Source: Nonomuraea muscovyensis
Lineage (GTDB): Bacteria; Actinomycetota; Actinomycetes; Streptosporangiales; Streptosporangiaceae
Direction: 5' to 3'
Assembly: GCF_014207745.1 (NCBI RefSeq)
Contig: NZ_JACHJB010000001.1
Span: 3,348,001 to 3,412,000 of the forward strand
DNA: 64,000 bases
How positions within the stretch are numbered: the first letter of the stretch is position 1; each line of letters starts with the position of its first letter. The notes below the pieces were generated by a model. The model ran no database searches, was not told the origin of the DNA, and saw nothing but the letters and a program-made list of their open reading frames with translations. Positions 56,984 through 64,000 of the stretch are shown in pieces. The position numbers and the translations under genes are program-made.

Positions 56984-57657
56984 CCGCGTTCCTGCCCCGG
57001 GCGCTGGCCGCCGTCGCGCTGATCGCCCTTCCGGCCGCGCCGGACCGGCCCGCCCGGTGCGCCCCCTGGGCGGAGGGCACGGTCAGGGCGGGGCTGTTCC
57101 TCGAGTACGACGGGTACGGCAGAGCGTGCACGTACCAGGACGGCGGCCGGTGGGTGTGGCGGCTGTCGCCGAGACCGGCACGCGCCCCGGCCGAGACGCA
57201 CGCGGCGCTGGCCCTGAGCACCGGCGATTACGCGGACGTCCGGCTCCGCGTCCGGGCCAGGACCGTGCATCAGCTGCGGCGTCCCACGCCGAACCCGTGG
57301 GAGGTCGCCTGGGTCGTGTGGCACTACACCGACGACAACCACTTCTACTACCTCGTCCCCAAGCCGAACGGCTGGGAGCTCGGCAAGGTCACCCCCGGAT
57401 ATCCGGGCAACCAGCGCTACCTCGCCACGGGCGAGGAGCCCTTCGAGGTCGGCACGTGGCACACGATCGAGATCCGCCAGGTGGGCGACACGATGACGGC
57501 GGACGTGGACGGCCGCCGGCTGGTCCGCTTCCGCGACCAGGAGCGGCCCTACCACCGGGGCCGCGCCGGCCTCTACAACGAGGACGCGACGACGGACTTC
57601 ACGGATCTGGGCGTCGCACCGGCCGCCGAGCGGTTTCGCGGCACCGTGCGGCGGTAG
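56980..57657 (+). CDS. exported lectin-like (concanavalin-fold) protein
   Basis: 225 residues from ATG 56980, overlapping the GT2 stop. A signal peptide (LPRALAAVALIALPAAP) is followed by a single beta-sandwich domain with conserved runs WEVAWVVWHYTDDNHFYYLV, EVGTWHTIEIRQVGDTMTAD and GRAGLYNEDATTDFTDLGVA, like the DUF1080/LamG-type carbohydrate-binding fold. Two Cys (CAPWAE; CTYQDG) may form a disulfide. As the last gene of the polysaccharide operon it may bind, retain or shape the exported polymer. No catalytic residues are evident. Confidence 0.85.
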   Translation: MTAFLPRALAAVALIALPAAPDRPARCAPWAEGTVRAGLFLEYDGYGRACTYQDGGRWVWRLSPRPARAPAETHAALALSTGDYADVRLRVRARTVHQLRRPTPNPWEVAWVVWHYTDDNHFYYLVPKPNGWELGKVTPGYPGNQRYLATGEEPFEVGTWHTIEIRQVGDTMTADVDGRRLVRFRDQERPYHRGRAGLYNEDATTDFTDLGVAPAAERFRGTVRR

Positions 57658-57748
57658 GTGACGCCTGGAACGGGGAGGGGATCGCCAGGGTCACGGGTCG
57701 CGCGACCACGCCACCGCTGGTGATCGGTCGCTGACTAGAGGTGATGGC

Positions 57749-58450
57749 GTGGTGGATCGGCCGGGGGCGCTGGTCATCGAGGACACCGGCGAGGTGCGCC
57801 GGCTGCTGTGCGAGGTCCTGCGGATGGCGGGGTTCGACGTCACGGAGGCGGCCACCGGCGCCGAGGGGCTCGACCTGATCGCCGAGAGACACCCCGACCT
57901 GGTGACGCTCGACCTCATGCTGCCGGACATGGACGGGATCGAGGTGTGCCGGCGGCTGCGCGGCATGACCAGCGCGTACGTGATCATGCTGTCGGGTCGC
58001 ACGGAGGAGGCCGACCGTCTCGTCGGCCTGGAGGTGGGGGCCGACGACTACATGACCAAGCCGTTCTCACCCCGTGAGCTCCGAGCCCGGGTCGCGGCGA
58101 TGTTCCGGCGGCCCCGCCGCGGCGACCTGCGGGGGAGCGGCGACCGGCCGCGCATCCTCACGTCCGGCGACCTCGTCGTGGACGAGGAGAGCCATGAGGT
58201 GCGTCTGGCGGGCCGGCCGGTGCCGCTCACCCGGATCGAGTTCGACCTGCTCCTGCTGCTCGCCTCCAACCCGAGGCGGGTGTGGACGCGCGAGACGCTG
58301 ACCCGGATGGTCTGGCACACCGACTGGCCCGGCAACGACCATGTCATCGACGTCCACGTCGCCAACCTGCGGCGCAAACTGGGCGACGACGCCCGCTCCG
58401 GTCGCTGGGTGCGCACGGTGCACGGCGTCGGCTACCGGTTCGGAGGCTGA
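57749..58450 (+). CDS. OmpR-family response regulator
   Basis: 233 residues from GTG 57749 (VVDRP). The receiver domain has acidic residues E11/D12, phospho-acceptor Asp55 ([14 protein letters not shown]), Lys in [14 protein letters not shown], and a C-terminal winged helix ([51 protein letters not shown]). It is a standard OmpR-type transcription activator. Its partner kinase gene begins five bases after the stop. It lies 91 bases after the polysaccharide operon and is the obvious candidate to control it, though no DNA motif shared between them was identified. Confidence 0.93.
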   Translation: MVDRPGALVIEDTGEVRRLLCEVLRMAGFDVTEAATGAEGLDLIAERHPDLVTLDLMLPDMDGIEVCRRLRGMTSAYVIMLSGRTEEADRLVGLEVGADDYMTKPFSPRELRARVAAMFRRPRRGDLRGSGDRPRILTSGDLVVDEESHEVRLAGRPVPLTRIEFDLLLLLASNPRRVWTRETLTRMVWHTDWPGNDHVIDVHVANLRRKLGDDARSGRWVRTVHGVGYRFGG

Positions 58451-58455
58451 CGGCC

Positions 58456-59925
58456 ATGATCGTCCCGATTCACATCCTGCTGTGCGAGGCGGACGACGAC
58501 GACGCGCTGCGGATCGTCGCCCGCCTGCTGCGCGACGGGGTGGAGGCGACCCACGAGCGGGTGGAGGACGCCGAGGCGGCGGCCGCGGCGTTGCGGCGCC
58601 GCCCGCCGGACATCGTCTTCTCCGACTACCGGATGCCGGCCCTCACCGCGCACGACGTGGTCCGGCTGCTCCACGAGGCCGCGCTCGACGTCCCGTTCAT
58701 CCTGGTCTCCGGGCAGATCGGCGACGAGCGCGCGGCGGCGCTCATGCGGGCCGGTGCCCGGGACTTCGTCCGCAAGGACCGGCTTTCCCGGCTCGCCCCC
58801 GTCGTGCGGCGGGAGCTGCACGAGGCGGAGTGCAGGCACCAGCGCGAGCAGGCGCAGGCCGCGCTGCGGGAGAGCGAGCAGCGGCTACGGCTGTACGCCG
58901 CGAACGCTCCCGACGTCATCTTCCGCTGCCGCATGTCCCCCCGGGCGTGGGTGGAGTACGTGAGCCCCGCCACGGCCGCGATCCTCGGCCACCCGCCGGA
59001 GGAACTGCTCGGCGACCCCGGCAACCTGCTCGGCCTGGTCCACCCCGCCGACCGCGACCGGCTCGAACGGTCGTGGCGCTCGCCCGGCGGCGAGCCGCTC
59101 CTGGTGCGCTGGCTCGGGCCGGACGGCACGACGGTGTGGACCGTCCAGCGGGTGACGGGCATCCGCGACGACGGCGGCCGGCTGCTCGCCGTCGAGGGCA
59201 TCCTGCGCGACGTCACCGCCCAGGTGCACGTCCGGCGCGAACGCGATCGCCTCGAACGGCGGCTGCGCGAGGCCGAACGGCTGGAGTCCCTCGGCCGGCT
59301 GGCCGGCGGCCTCGCGCACGACGTCAACAATCTCCTCGGCGTGATCGCGGGGAACGCCGAGCTGGCCCTCGACACGCTGCCCGAGGACACCCCCGGCCGC
59401 GCCGGCGTCGAACGGATCCAGCAGGCTGCCGAGCGCGGCGGAGCCCTGGCCCGGCGGCTGCTGGCTCCGGCCGCCGCGGACCCGCCGGGGTCGGCCGACC
59501 CGAACGCGGTCGTCGAGGGGACGGCCGAGTTGCTGCGCCCCACCCTGGCCGGCGGTGTCGAGCTCGTCACCCGGCTGGCTCCCGGTCTGCCCGCCGTCGC
59601 CATCGGCCGCGCCGGGCTGGAGCAGGTCCTCATCAACGTGCTGGTCAACGCGCTGGCCGCGATGCCCGGCGGCGGCCGGCTGACCGTCGAGACGGGACGG
59701 GGCGACGGCGAGGTCCGGCTCACCGTCTCCGACACCGGACACGGCATGCCCGCCGAGGTGGCCGAGCGCGCCTTCGAGCCGTTCTTCACCACCAGGGAGC
59801 ACGGCACCGGCCTGGGCCTGTGCACCGCCCGCGGCGCGGTCGAGCGGGCGGGCGGCCGGGCCACGCTCACCTCACGGCCGGGCTCCGGCACCACCGTGCA
59901 CATCCACCTCCCCGAGGCCCGCTGA
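58456..59925 (+). CDS. hybrid sensor kinase: receiver, PAS, HisKA, HATPase
   Basis: 489 residues from ATG 58456. An N-terminal receiver domain carries Asp57 (IVFSDYRMP), acidic residues in [11 protein letters not shown] and [12 protein letters not shown]; a PAS domain spans about 135-255 ([20 protein letters not shown], then ILRDVTAQ); the H box is [17 protein letters not shown] with His288; the ATP domain shows [20 protein letters not shown] (N box) and [26 protein letters not shown] (G boxes). No membrane segment is visible, so the sensor is cytoplasmic. Receiver-first hybrids of this shape can accept phosphate from another kinase, pointing to a relay that ends at the OmpR-type regulator encoded just before it. 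Confidence 0.92.
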   Translation: MIVPIHILLCEADDDDALRIVARLLRDGVEATHERVEDAEAAAAALRRRPPDIVFSDYRMPALTAHDVVRLLHEAALDVPFILVSGQIGDERAAALMRAGARDFVRKDRLSRLAPVVRRELHEAECRHQREQAQAALRESEQRLRLYAANAPDVIFRCRMSPRAWVEYVSPATAAILGHPPEELLGDPGNLLGLVHPADRDRLERSWRSPGGEPLLVRWLGPDGTTVWTVQRVTGIRDDGGRLLAVEGILRDVTAQVHVRRERDRLERRLREAERLESLGRLAGGLAHDVNNLLGVIAGNAELALDTLPEDTPGRAGVERIQQAAERGGALARRLLAPAAADPPGSADPNAVVEGTAELLRPTLAGGVELVTRLAPGLPAVAIGRAGLEQVLINVLVNALAAMPGGGRLTVETGRGDGEVRLTVSDTGHGMPAEVAERAFEPFFTTREHGTGLGLCTARGAVERAGGRATLTSRPGSGTTVHIHLPEAR

Positions 59926-60000
59926 CCTGCGGCGTTCGTCGCTCAGGGGCAGCGGTCGCACACTCCGGGGAACGATGGACCGGGGAGTAGTCGTTGGACG

Positions 60001-60033
60001 TGGTGACCCCGCTTCACGAAAGGGGGTGCACCA
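60001..60033 (+). promoter_or_regulatory. hairpin covering the htpX ribosome-binding site
   Basis: TGGTGACCCC (60001-60010) pairs with GGGGTGCACCA (60023-60033) with one unpaired G at 60028: ten pairs closing a 12-base loop. The 3' arm contains the AGGGGG ribosome site and the A of the htpX ATG (60033). In mRNA this would mask initiation until opened. Confidence 0.6.
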
Positions 60034-60884
60034 TGCACCACAACGGTCTGCGCACCGCCGTTCTGCTGGGCGGCATGTCGGCGTTGATCCTCGCGGCGGG
60101 CGCGTGGCTGGGCGGTGGCACCGGCCTGCGGATCGCGCTGGTGCTCGCCGTGCTGGGCAACGGCGCCGCCTACTTCTTCTCCGACCGGATCGCGTTGTCG
60201 GCCATGCGGGCGCGGCCGGTGAGCGAGGTCGAGCACCCCGTCCTCTACAAGATCGTGCGCGAGCTGTCCACGCAGGCCAGGCAGCCGATGCCCCGGCTCT
60301 ACGTGTCGCCGACCGCACAGCCCAACGCGTTCGCCACCGGCCGCGGTCCGCGCAAGGCCGCCGTCTGCGTCACCTACGGGCTGACCAGGCTGCTCGACGA
60401 GCGGGAGTTGCGCGGCGTGATCGGCCACGAGCTGTCGCACGTCTACAACCGCGACATCCTCATCTCCTCCGTGGCGGGCGCGCTCGCCACGATGATCACC
60501 TGGCTCAGCTACGTGGCGGTGTTCTTCGGCGGCTCCGACGACGACGAGGGGCCCGGCTTCCTCGGCGCGCTGCTCATGATGGTGCTCGGGCCGGTCGCGG
60601 CCGGCGTGATCCAGATGGCCATCTCCCGGGCCCGCGAGTACCAGGCCGACGAGTCGGGGGCCCGGCTGACCGGCGACCCCCTCGCGCTGGCCTCGGCCCT
60701 GCGCAAGATCGAGATGGGTGCCCGGCAACTGCCCCTCCCGGAGAACAGCCGGCTCACCTCCGCCTCCCACATGATGATCGCCAACCCGTTCAGCGGCTCG
60801 GGCTTCGGCCGGCTGTTCTCGACGCACCCGCCCACCTCCGAGCGGGTGGCGCGCCTGGAGCGGATGGCCGGCTACCGCCGCTGA
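60033..60884 (+). CDS. htpX: HtpX-like M48 membrane metalloprotease
   Basis: 283 residues from ATG 60033. Four membrane segments are visible (TAVLLGGMSALILAAGAWLG and YFFSDRIALSAMRARPV near the start; ATMITWLSYVAVFFGG later). The zinc motif is HELSH (GVIGHELSHVYNRD, about residues 130-143) with the third ligand Glu in REYQADESGARLTG. HtpX degrades misfolded membrane proteins on heat or envelope stress. The ATG's ribosome site lies inside a ten-pair hairpin, which could make translation responsive to temperature or another signal. It follows the two-component system by 107 bases. Confidence 0.94.
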   Translation: MHHNGLRTAVLLGGMSALILAAGAWLGGGTGLRIALVLAVLGNGAAYFFSDRIALSAMRARPVSEVEHPVLYKIVRELSTQARQPMPRLYVSPTAQPNAFATGRGPRKAAVCVTYGLTRLLDERELRGVIGHELSHVYNRDILISSVAGALATMITWLSYVAVFFGGSDDDEGPGFLGALLMMVLGPVAAGVIQMAISRAREYQADESGARLTGDPLALASALRKIEMGARQLPLPENSRLTSASHMMIANPFSGSGFGRLFSTHPPTSERVARLERMAGYRR

Positions 60885-60899
60885 GTGCGCCGCGACGGG

Positions 60900-60939
60900 T
60901 TTGTCGGGACGCCTTTGTCAGGACGGCTTTGTCGGGACG
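60900..60939. repeat. three 14-base direct repeats between htpX and the PaiB-like gene
   Basis: TTTGTC(G/A)GGACG at 60900, 60914 and 60928. They lie 73 bases before the PaiB-like start and could be operator half-sites on one face of the helix. Confidence 0.75.
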
Positions 60940-61011
60940 GGCAAAGCGGGCCGCCGACCTTGATGGCGTGCCACTAGACGCGGCGGGCCCGGCAGCGGTT
61001 GCATCTCGTCC

Positions 61012-61599
61012 ATGCTCGAACAACCGATGTACGCGCTGGACGACCCGGCCGCGCTGCGCGCCCTCGTCGCGGCCCACGGCTGGGCCCTGCTCGTGAGCGA
61101 CGGCGGCCCCGTCGTCTCGCATTTGCCGATCATCCCCGACCCGGCCGACCCCGGGGCCGCCGTCCTCGGGCACCTGGCCCGCGAGGACGCCGAGCTGCAC
61201 GGCCTCGGCGAGCGGCCCGTGGTGATCGTCGTGCAGGGGCCGCACGGCTACGTCTCGCCCACCTGGTACGAGGCCGGCCCGTACGTGCCGACCTGGAACT
61301 TCGTCACCGTCCACCTGCACGGAACGCCGGAGCTCCTCGGGCCGGAGGAGACCTGGCAGGTGCTCTCCGGCACCGTGGACCACTTCGAGGCCGGCCGGCC
61401 CGAGCCGTTCCGGATGGGCGAGGTCGAGGAGTACGCCCGCCGGCTCGCCCCCGCGGTGACCGGGTTCAGGCTGGTGCCCACCCGGGTGGTGGGCAAGGCC
61501 AAGCTCAGCCAGGACAAGCCGGCCGAGATCGTGGAACGGGTGATCGGCGCCCTGGACGCCGAGAACCCGCCGCTCGCCCGCGCGATGCGGGGTGGGTGA
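61012..61599 (+). CDS. PaiB-like FMN-binding protein
   Basis: 195 residues from ATG 61012. The split-barrel FMN-binding fold of the PaiB family is clear: MYALDDPAALRALVAAHGWA, PHGYVSPTWYEAGPYVPTWN (conserved PTWNY-type block), FVTVHLHGTPELLGP and GFRLVPTRVVGKAKLSQDKP. In Bacillus, PaiB represses sporulation/degradative genes, but most homologues are simply FMN-binding oxidoreductase-like proteins. A small array of 14-base repeats precedes it. It is convergent with the M14 gene. Confidence 0.9.
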   Translation: MLEQPMYALDDPAALRALVAAHGWALLVSDGGPVVSHLPIIPDPADPGAAVLGHLAREDAELHGLGERPVVIVVQGPHGYVSPTWYEAGPYVPTWNFVTVHLHGTPELLGPEETWQVLSGTVDHFEAGRPEPFRMGEVEEYARRLAPAVTGFRLVPTRVVGKAKLSQDKPAEIVERVIGALDAENPPLARAMRGG

Positions 61600-61620
61600 G
61601 GCCCGCGCCCGCGCGGGGAC

Positions 61621-62970
61621 TCACGCGTGCGCGGCGCCCGCCAGGATGCCGCCGTACTGGATGGCCACCAGGTGGCGGATCGGGATCGTCTCCTCCGGAG
61701 CGCCCGACTCCGCCTCCGCGCACCACGTGGCGTACGTCTCCGCCAGCGCCCGCGCCCGCGCCCGGATCACCGGCGTGCCGTTGCCGACGGCCAATTCGCC
61801 CTCCAGCGCCCGCAGCAGCATCCCGCCGAACCGCAGCCGCATGCTGTGCAGCAGGTCGCGGCTGGAGGACACCTCGGCCACCGTGGCCGGCCGCTCGTTC
61901 TCCGGGGCGCCGGCGCGGCCGGAGTCGGTGGCCGCCATCCCGGCGAGCATCGGCACGAAGCTCCGGCTGGCCCGCAGGAACGGCGACCCGGTCACCAGGT
62001 CGCCCGCCACGGCCGTCAGCGTCTCGTCCAGCACCTCGAACGTGGCCCGCAGGTCGGCGGCCTGGCCGAGCACCAGGTCCCGGTAGGGCCGGTCGGCCGG
62101 CGACGTGTCGCCCGCCGAGGCGGTGGTCCAGTAGGGCACCTCCGCGGTCAGGCCGAGCGTGCCGTACCTGGCGATGTAGGAGTCGCTGGCGGCGCCGCCG
62201 ATGTGCTCGGTGGGGTCCTGGCCGAGAGCCTCCAGGTAGTCGTAGGCGTCCTGCATCCGGGGCGCCAGGTAGACGGCCTGGTCCAGTTGCCGGACGGACG
62301 GGTGCTCCGGCTCGCCCGCGTGCAACGGCACGCCGTACCTGCCGGGCAGGGCCTTGAGCACGGCCTGCAGCTCGGGCTCGGGCCGGTTCAGGTAGTAGAA
62401 GACGCCGCCCGTCTCGCCGTTGTGCAGGGTGGTCATGAACGCCGGCCTGGTGTCGTCGATCAGCCGCATCAGCGCCAGCGTCTCCGGCAGCACCCGGTCG
62501 AAGTAGGCCCGCTTGTAGGCGAACGGGAACGTCCACTCGACCTGCTCGTCGCCTGCCGGCCGGTAGAAGTGCCTGGCGTAGTGGGTCTTGGTGAACGGCC
62601 CGGCGAACCAGCCCTCGTTCAGCCGGGTGCCGTCGGGATCGAGGCAGCCCACGACGTGCCAGGTGCGGCCGGTGGCACGGCGCAACCCCGCGTCCTCGCA
62701 CAGCCGGGTGGCCAGGTGGGAGACGGTCAGGCCGCCGATGGGCTCGTTGGGGTGCGGCCCGGCCGCGACGATCGCGTGGCGCGGCCCGTCGCCCACGGTG
62801 AGGCAGAGCAGCGGGTCGCCGAGCCGGGAGGTGCCGATGCGGCGCAGTGACGCCACGCCGGGATGGTCGGCCGCCAGCCGGGTGAGGGTGGCGTACACCT
62901 CGTCCACGGTGGCGAACCTGTCGAAGTCGGGGACGGTGTCGAGTTCTGAGATGAGGGTCGCGTCGAGCAC
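61621..62970 (-). CDS. M14-family zinc carboxypeptidase
   Basis: 449 residues starting MLDATLISELDTVPDFDRFA. The zinc site begins at HPNEPIGG (His73, Glu76) and continues with a further His in TTLHNGETGG; LTAEVPYWTT may hold the catalytic Glu region. No signal peptide is visible, unlike secreted pancreatic-type members, so it may trim peptides or a modified substrate in the cytoplasm. It is convergent with the PaiB-like gene and divergent from the PucR-type gene. Assignment to M14 is firm; substrate unknown. Confidence 0.9.
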   Translation of the reverse strand: MLDATLISELDTVPDFDRFATVDEVYATLTRLAADHPGVASLRRIGTSRLGDPLLCLTVGDGPRHAIVAAGPHPNEPIGGLTVSHLATRLCEDAGLRRATGRTWHVVGCLDPDGTRLNEGWFAGPFTKTHYARHFYRPAGDEQVEWTFPFAYKRAYFDRVLPETLALMRLIDDTRPAFMTTLHNGETGGVFYYLNRPEPELQAVLKALPGRYGVPLHAGEPEHPSVRQLDQAVYLAPRMQDAYDYLEALGQDPTEHIGGAASDSYIARYGTLGLTAEVPYWTTASAGDTSPADRPYRDLVLGQAADLRATFEVLDETLTAVAGDLVTGSPFLRASRSFVPMLAGMAATDSGRAGAPENERPATVAEVSSSRDLLHSMRLRFGGMLLRALEGELAVGNGTPVIRARARALAETYATWCAEAESGAPEETIPIRHLVAIQYGGILAGAAHA

Positions 62971-63097
62971 ATCCCAGTGTCACCCCCTGCCGGGGACGGG
63001 GGCATCGTCGCCGCTGCCAACCTCACCGTCCGCGGCTTGTGGTGGCCGTCAAGCAGCAGGCTGGTTGAATGAGACTTCCGTCCCGGAGGTCATAGAT

Positions 63098-64000
63098 ATG
63101 TCGGTTTCCCCGCGCCCGCCCGACGCCTCGATGACGCGGCCGTACCGGCCACCGCTCGCCCAGGTGCTCCAGACGTTGGGAAGCCACGTGCTGTCGGCCG
63201 CGCACCTGCCCGGCGACGGGTCGCTCACCGTGGGCGAGCCCGTGGTGCACGACCCCGACGACCCGCTGGAGGAGCGCCCCGGCTGCGTGCTGCTCGCCGT
63301 CGGCTCGGGCGCCGACGCCCGCGACCTGGTACGCCAGGCGGCCGCGCTGTCGTACCACGCGGTGGTCGTCAAGGACCGGGGGACCGACCTCGGCCCGGCC
63401 GTCGAGGCGGCGGGGCAGGCACGGATCGCGCTGCTCATCGCCCCCCAGCAGATCCCGTGGCGGCAGCTCGACGCGCTGCTGACCGCCGCGATCTCCGGCC
63501 CCGGCGCCGTCACCACGGCCTACGCCTCGGCCGGCGCCGGAGACCTGTTCGCCTTCGCCAACGCCGTCGCCGCGACCATCGGCGGGGCCACCTGCATCGA
63601 GGACCCGCAGGGCAACGTGCTCGCCTACTCCAACGTCCCGGGCCAGGAGATCGACGAGATCCGCCGGACCGGCATCCTCGGCCGCAGGACGCCGCAGCGG
63701 CCGACCAACCGCACCGAGTACAGCCGCGTCTTCCGCGCCGACGGTCCCGTGCGGTTCGACAGCCTGGGGCCGGGCCACACGCCGCGCCTGGCCACGGCGG
63801 TCCGGGCGGGCGCCCAGCTCCTCGGGTTCATCTGGGTGCTCGACGGCACCCCGCCCGTGGTGCCCGGCGCGATGCGGCTGCTGGACGAGGCGGGGCGGGT
63901 GGCCGCCCTGCATCTGCTGCGCGCCCGCGACCCGGCCGACCAGGAGCGCCGGCACCGTTCGGAGACGTTGCGCGCCCTGCTCGACGGCACCACCTCCGCC
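63098..64000 (+). CDS. PucR-type helix-turn-helix regulator, N-terminal part (3' truncated by window edge)
   Basis: Open from ATG 63098 to the window end, about 301 residues. The ATG has GGAGG eight bases upstream; ATG 63131 (MTRPYRPP) is an alternative. The sequence matches the N-terminal region of actinobacterial PucR/CdaR-type proteins: LAQVLQTLGSHVLSAAHLPG, ERPGCVLLAVGSGADARDLV, AVVVKDRGTDLG, a GAF-like part ISGPGAVTTAYASAGAGDLF, TRLGFI-type ligand strands, then RRHRSETLRALLDGTTSA where the helix-turn-helix output would begin. These regulators sense purines, sugars or glycans. The DNA-binding domain lies beyond base 64000. Confidence 0.85.
   Translation, partial: MSVSPRPPDASMTRPYRPPLAQVLQTLGSHVLSAAHLPGDGSLTVGEPVVHDPDDPLEERPGCVLLAVGSGADARDLVRQAAALSYHAVVVKDRGTDLGPAVEAAGQARIALLIAPQQIPWRQLDALLTAAISGPGAVTTAYASAGAGDLFAFANAVAATIGGATCIEDPQGNVLAYSNVPGQEIDEIRRTGILGRRTPQRPTNRTEYSRVFRADGPVRFDSLGPGHTPRLATAVRAGAQLLGFIWVLDGTPPVVPGAMRLLDEAGRVAALHLLRARDPADQERRHRSETLRALLDGTTSA

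Overview
The window is GC-rich (roughly 70% by eye), uses many GTG starts, packs genes with 4-base ATGA/GTGA overlaps, and carries families typical of filamentous actinomycetes: MmyB-type XRE regulators, Nei2-like glycosylase, PucR, KorAB next to a partial nuo set, and an N-terminally anchored Ser/Thr kinase. I read it as chromosome of a Streptosporangiales-like actinobacterium (Nonomuraea-like is a guess). No rRNA, tRNA, CRISPR or prophage was seen.

Layout. 1-8.6 kb: a rhamnoside-use operon with a GH78 alpha-L-rhamnosidase (5' end outside the window), a complete ABC sugar importer without its ATPase, and a large GH106-like enzyme, all joined by 4-base overlaps. 8.9-19.3 kb: mostly regulatory and stress genes. 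These are an XRE/MFS divergent pair, a lipoprotein, a quinone-oxidoreductase-like protein behind a LuxR-type two-component system, an ArsR/AHSA1 pair with a clear palindromic operator, a methyltransferase, an NTF2-like protein, a zinc metallopeptidase and a TolB-like lipoprotein. 19.3-25 kb: TetR, a Nei2-like glycosylase lacking one zinc ligand, a spore-photoproduct-lyase-like radical SAM protein, a secreted glycosidase with PA14, a 24-codon Cys-rich mini-ORF and a K+ channel. 25-31.4 kb: small metabolic and regulatory genes, including a DMT transporter-GntR pair with a recognisable operator.

31.4-51.7 kb is the energy region. KorAB (2-oxoacid:ferredoxin oxidoreductase) and a polysaccharide deacetylase lie on the minus strand. 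They face a nuo set encoding only A, B, C, H, I, J, K, L, M and N. nuoD and the NADH module E-F-G are absent. The nuo genes are split between H and I by an unknown membrane protein, an apparently intact IS200/IS605 element (tnpA/tnpB) and a Ser/Thr kinase. Just upstream of nuoI are five DnaA-box-like sequences. Several Nuo subunits carry low-complexity tails or inserts, and two conserved acidic sites (in NuoA and NuoH) are replaced. A plausible reading is a ferredoxin-linked complex-I relative working with KorAB, but the missing NuoD must be sought elsewhere in the genome.

52.3-57.7 kb is a five-gene operon: UDP-GlcNAc 2-epimerase, DUF2334 (deacetylase-fold) protein, a 53-residue membrane peptide, a processive-type GT2 and a secreted lectin-like protein. 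Its parts recall the icaA/D/B set for surface poly-amino-sugar, with a ManNAc-forming enzyme added. A two-component system follows it, then htpX with a hairpin covering its ribosome site, a PaiB-like protein, an M14 carboxypeptidase and the start of a PucR-type regulator.

The 30-54 kb part is unusually rich in short in-frame or intergenic tandem repeats (units of 18-41 bases).
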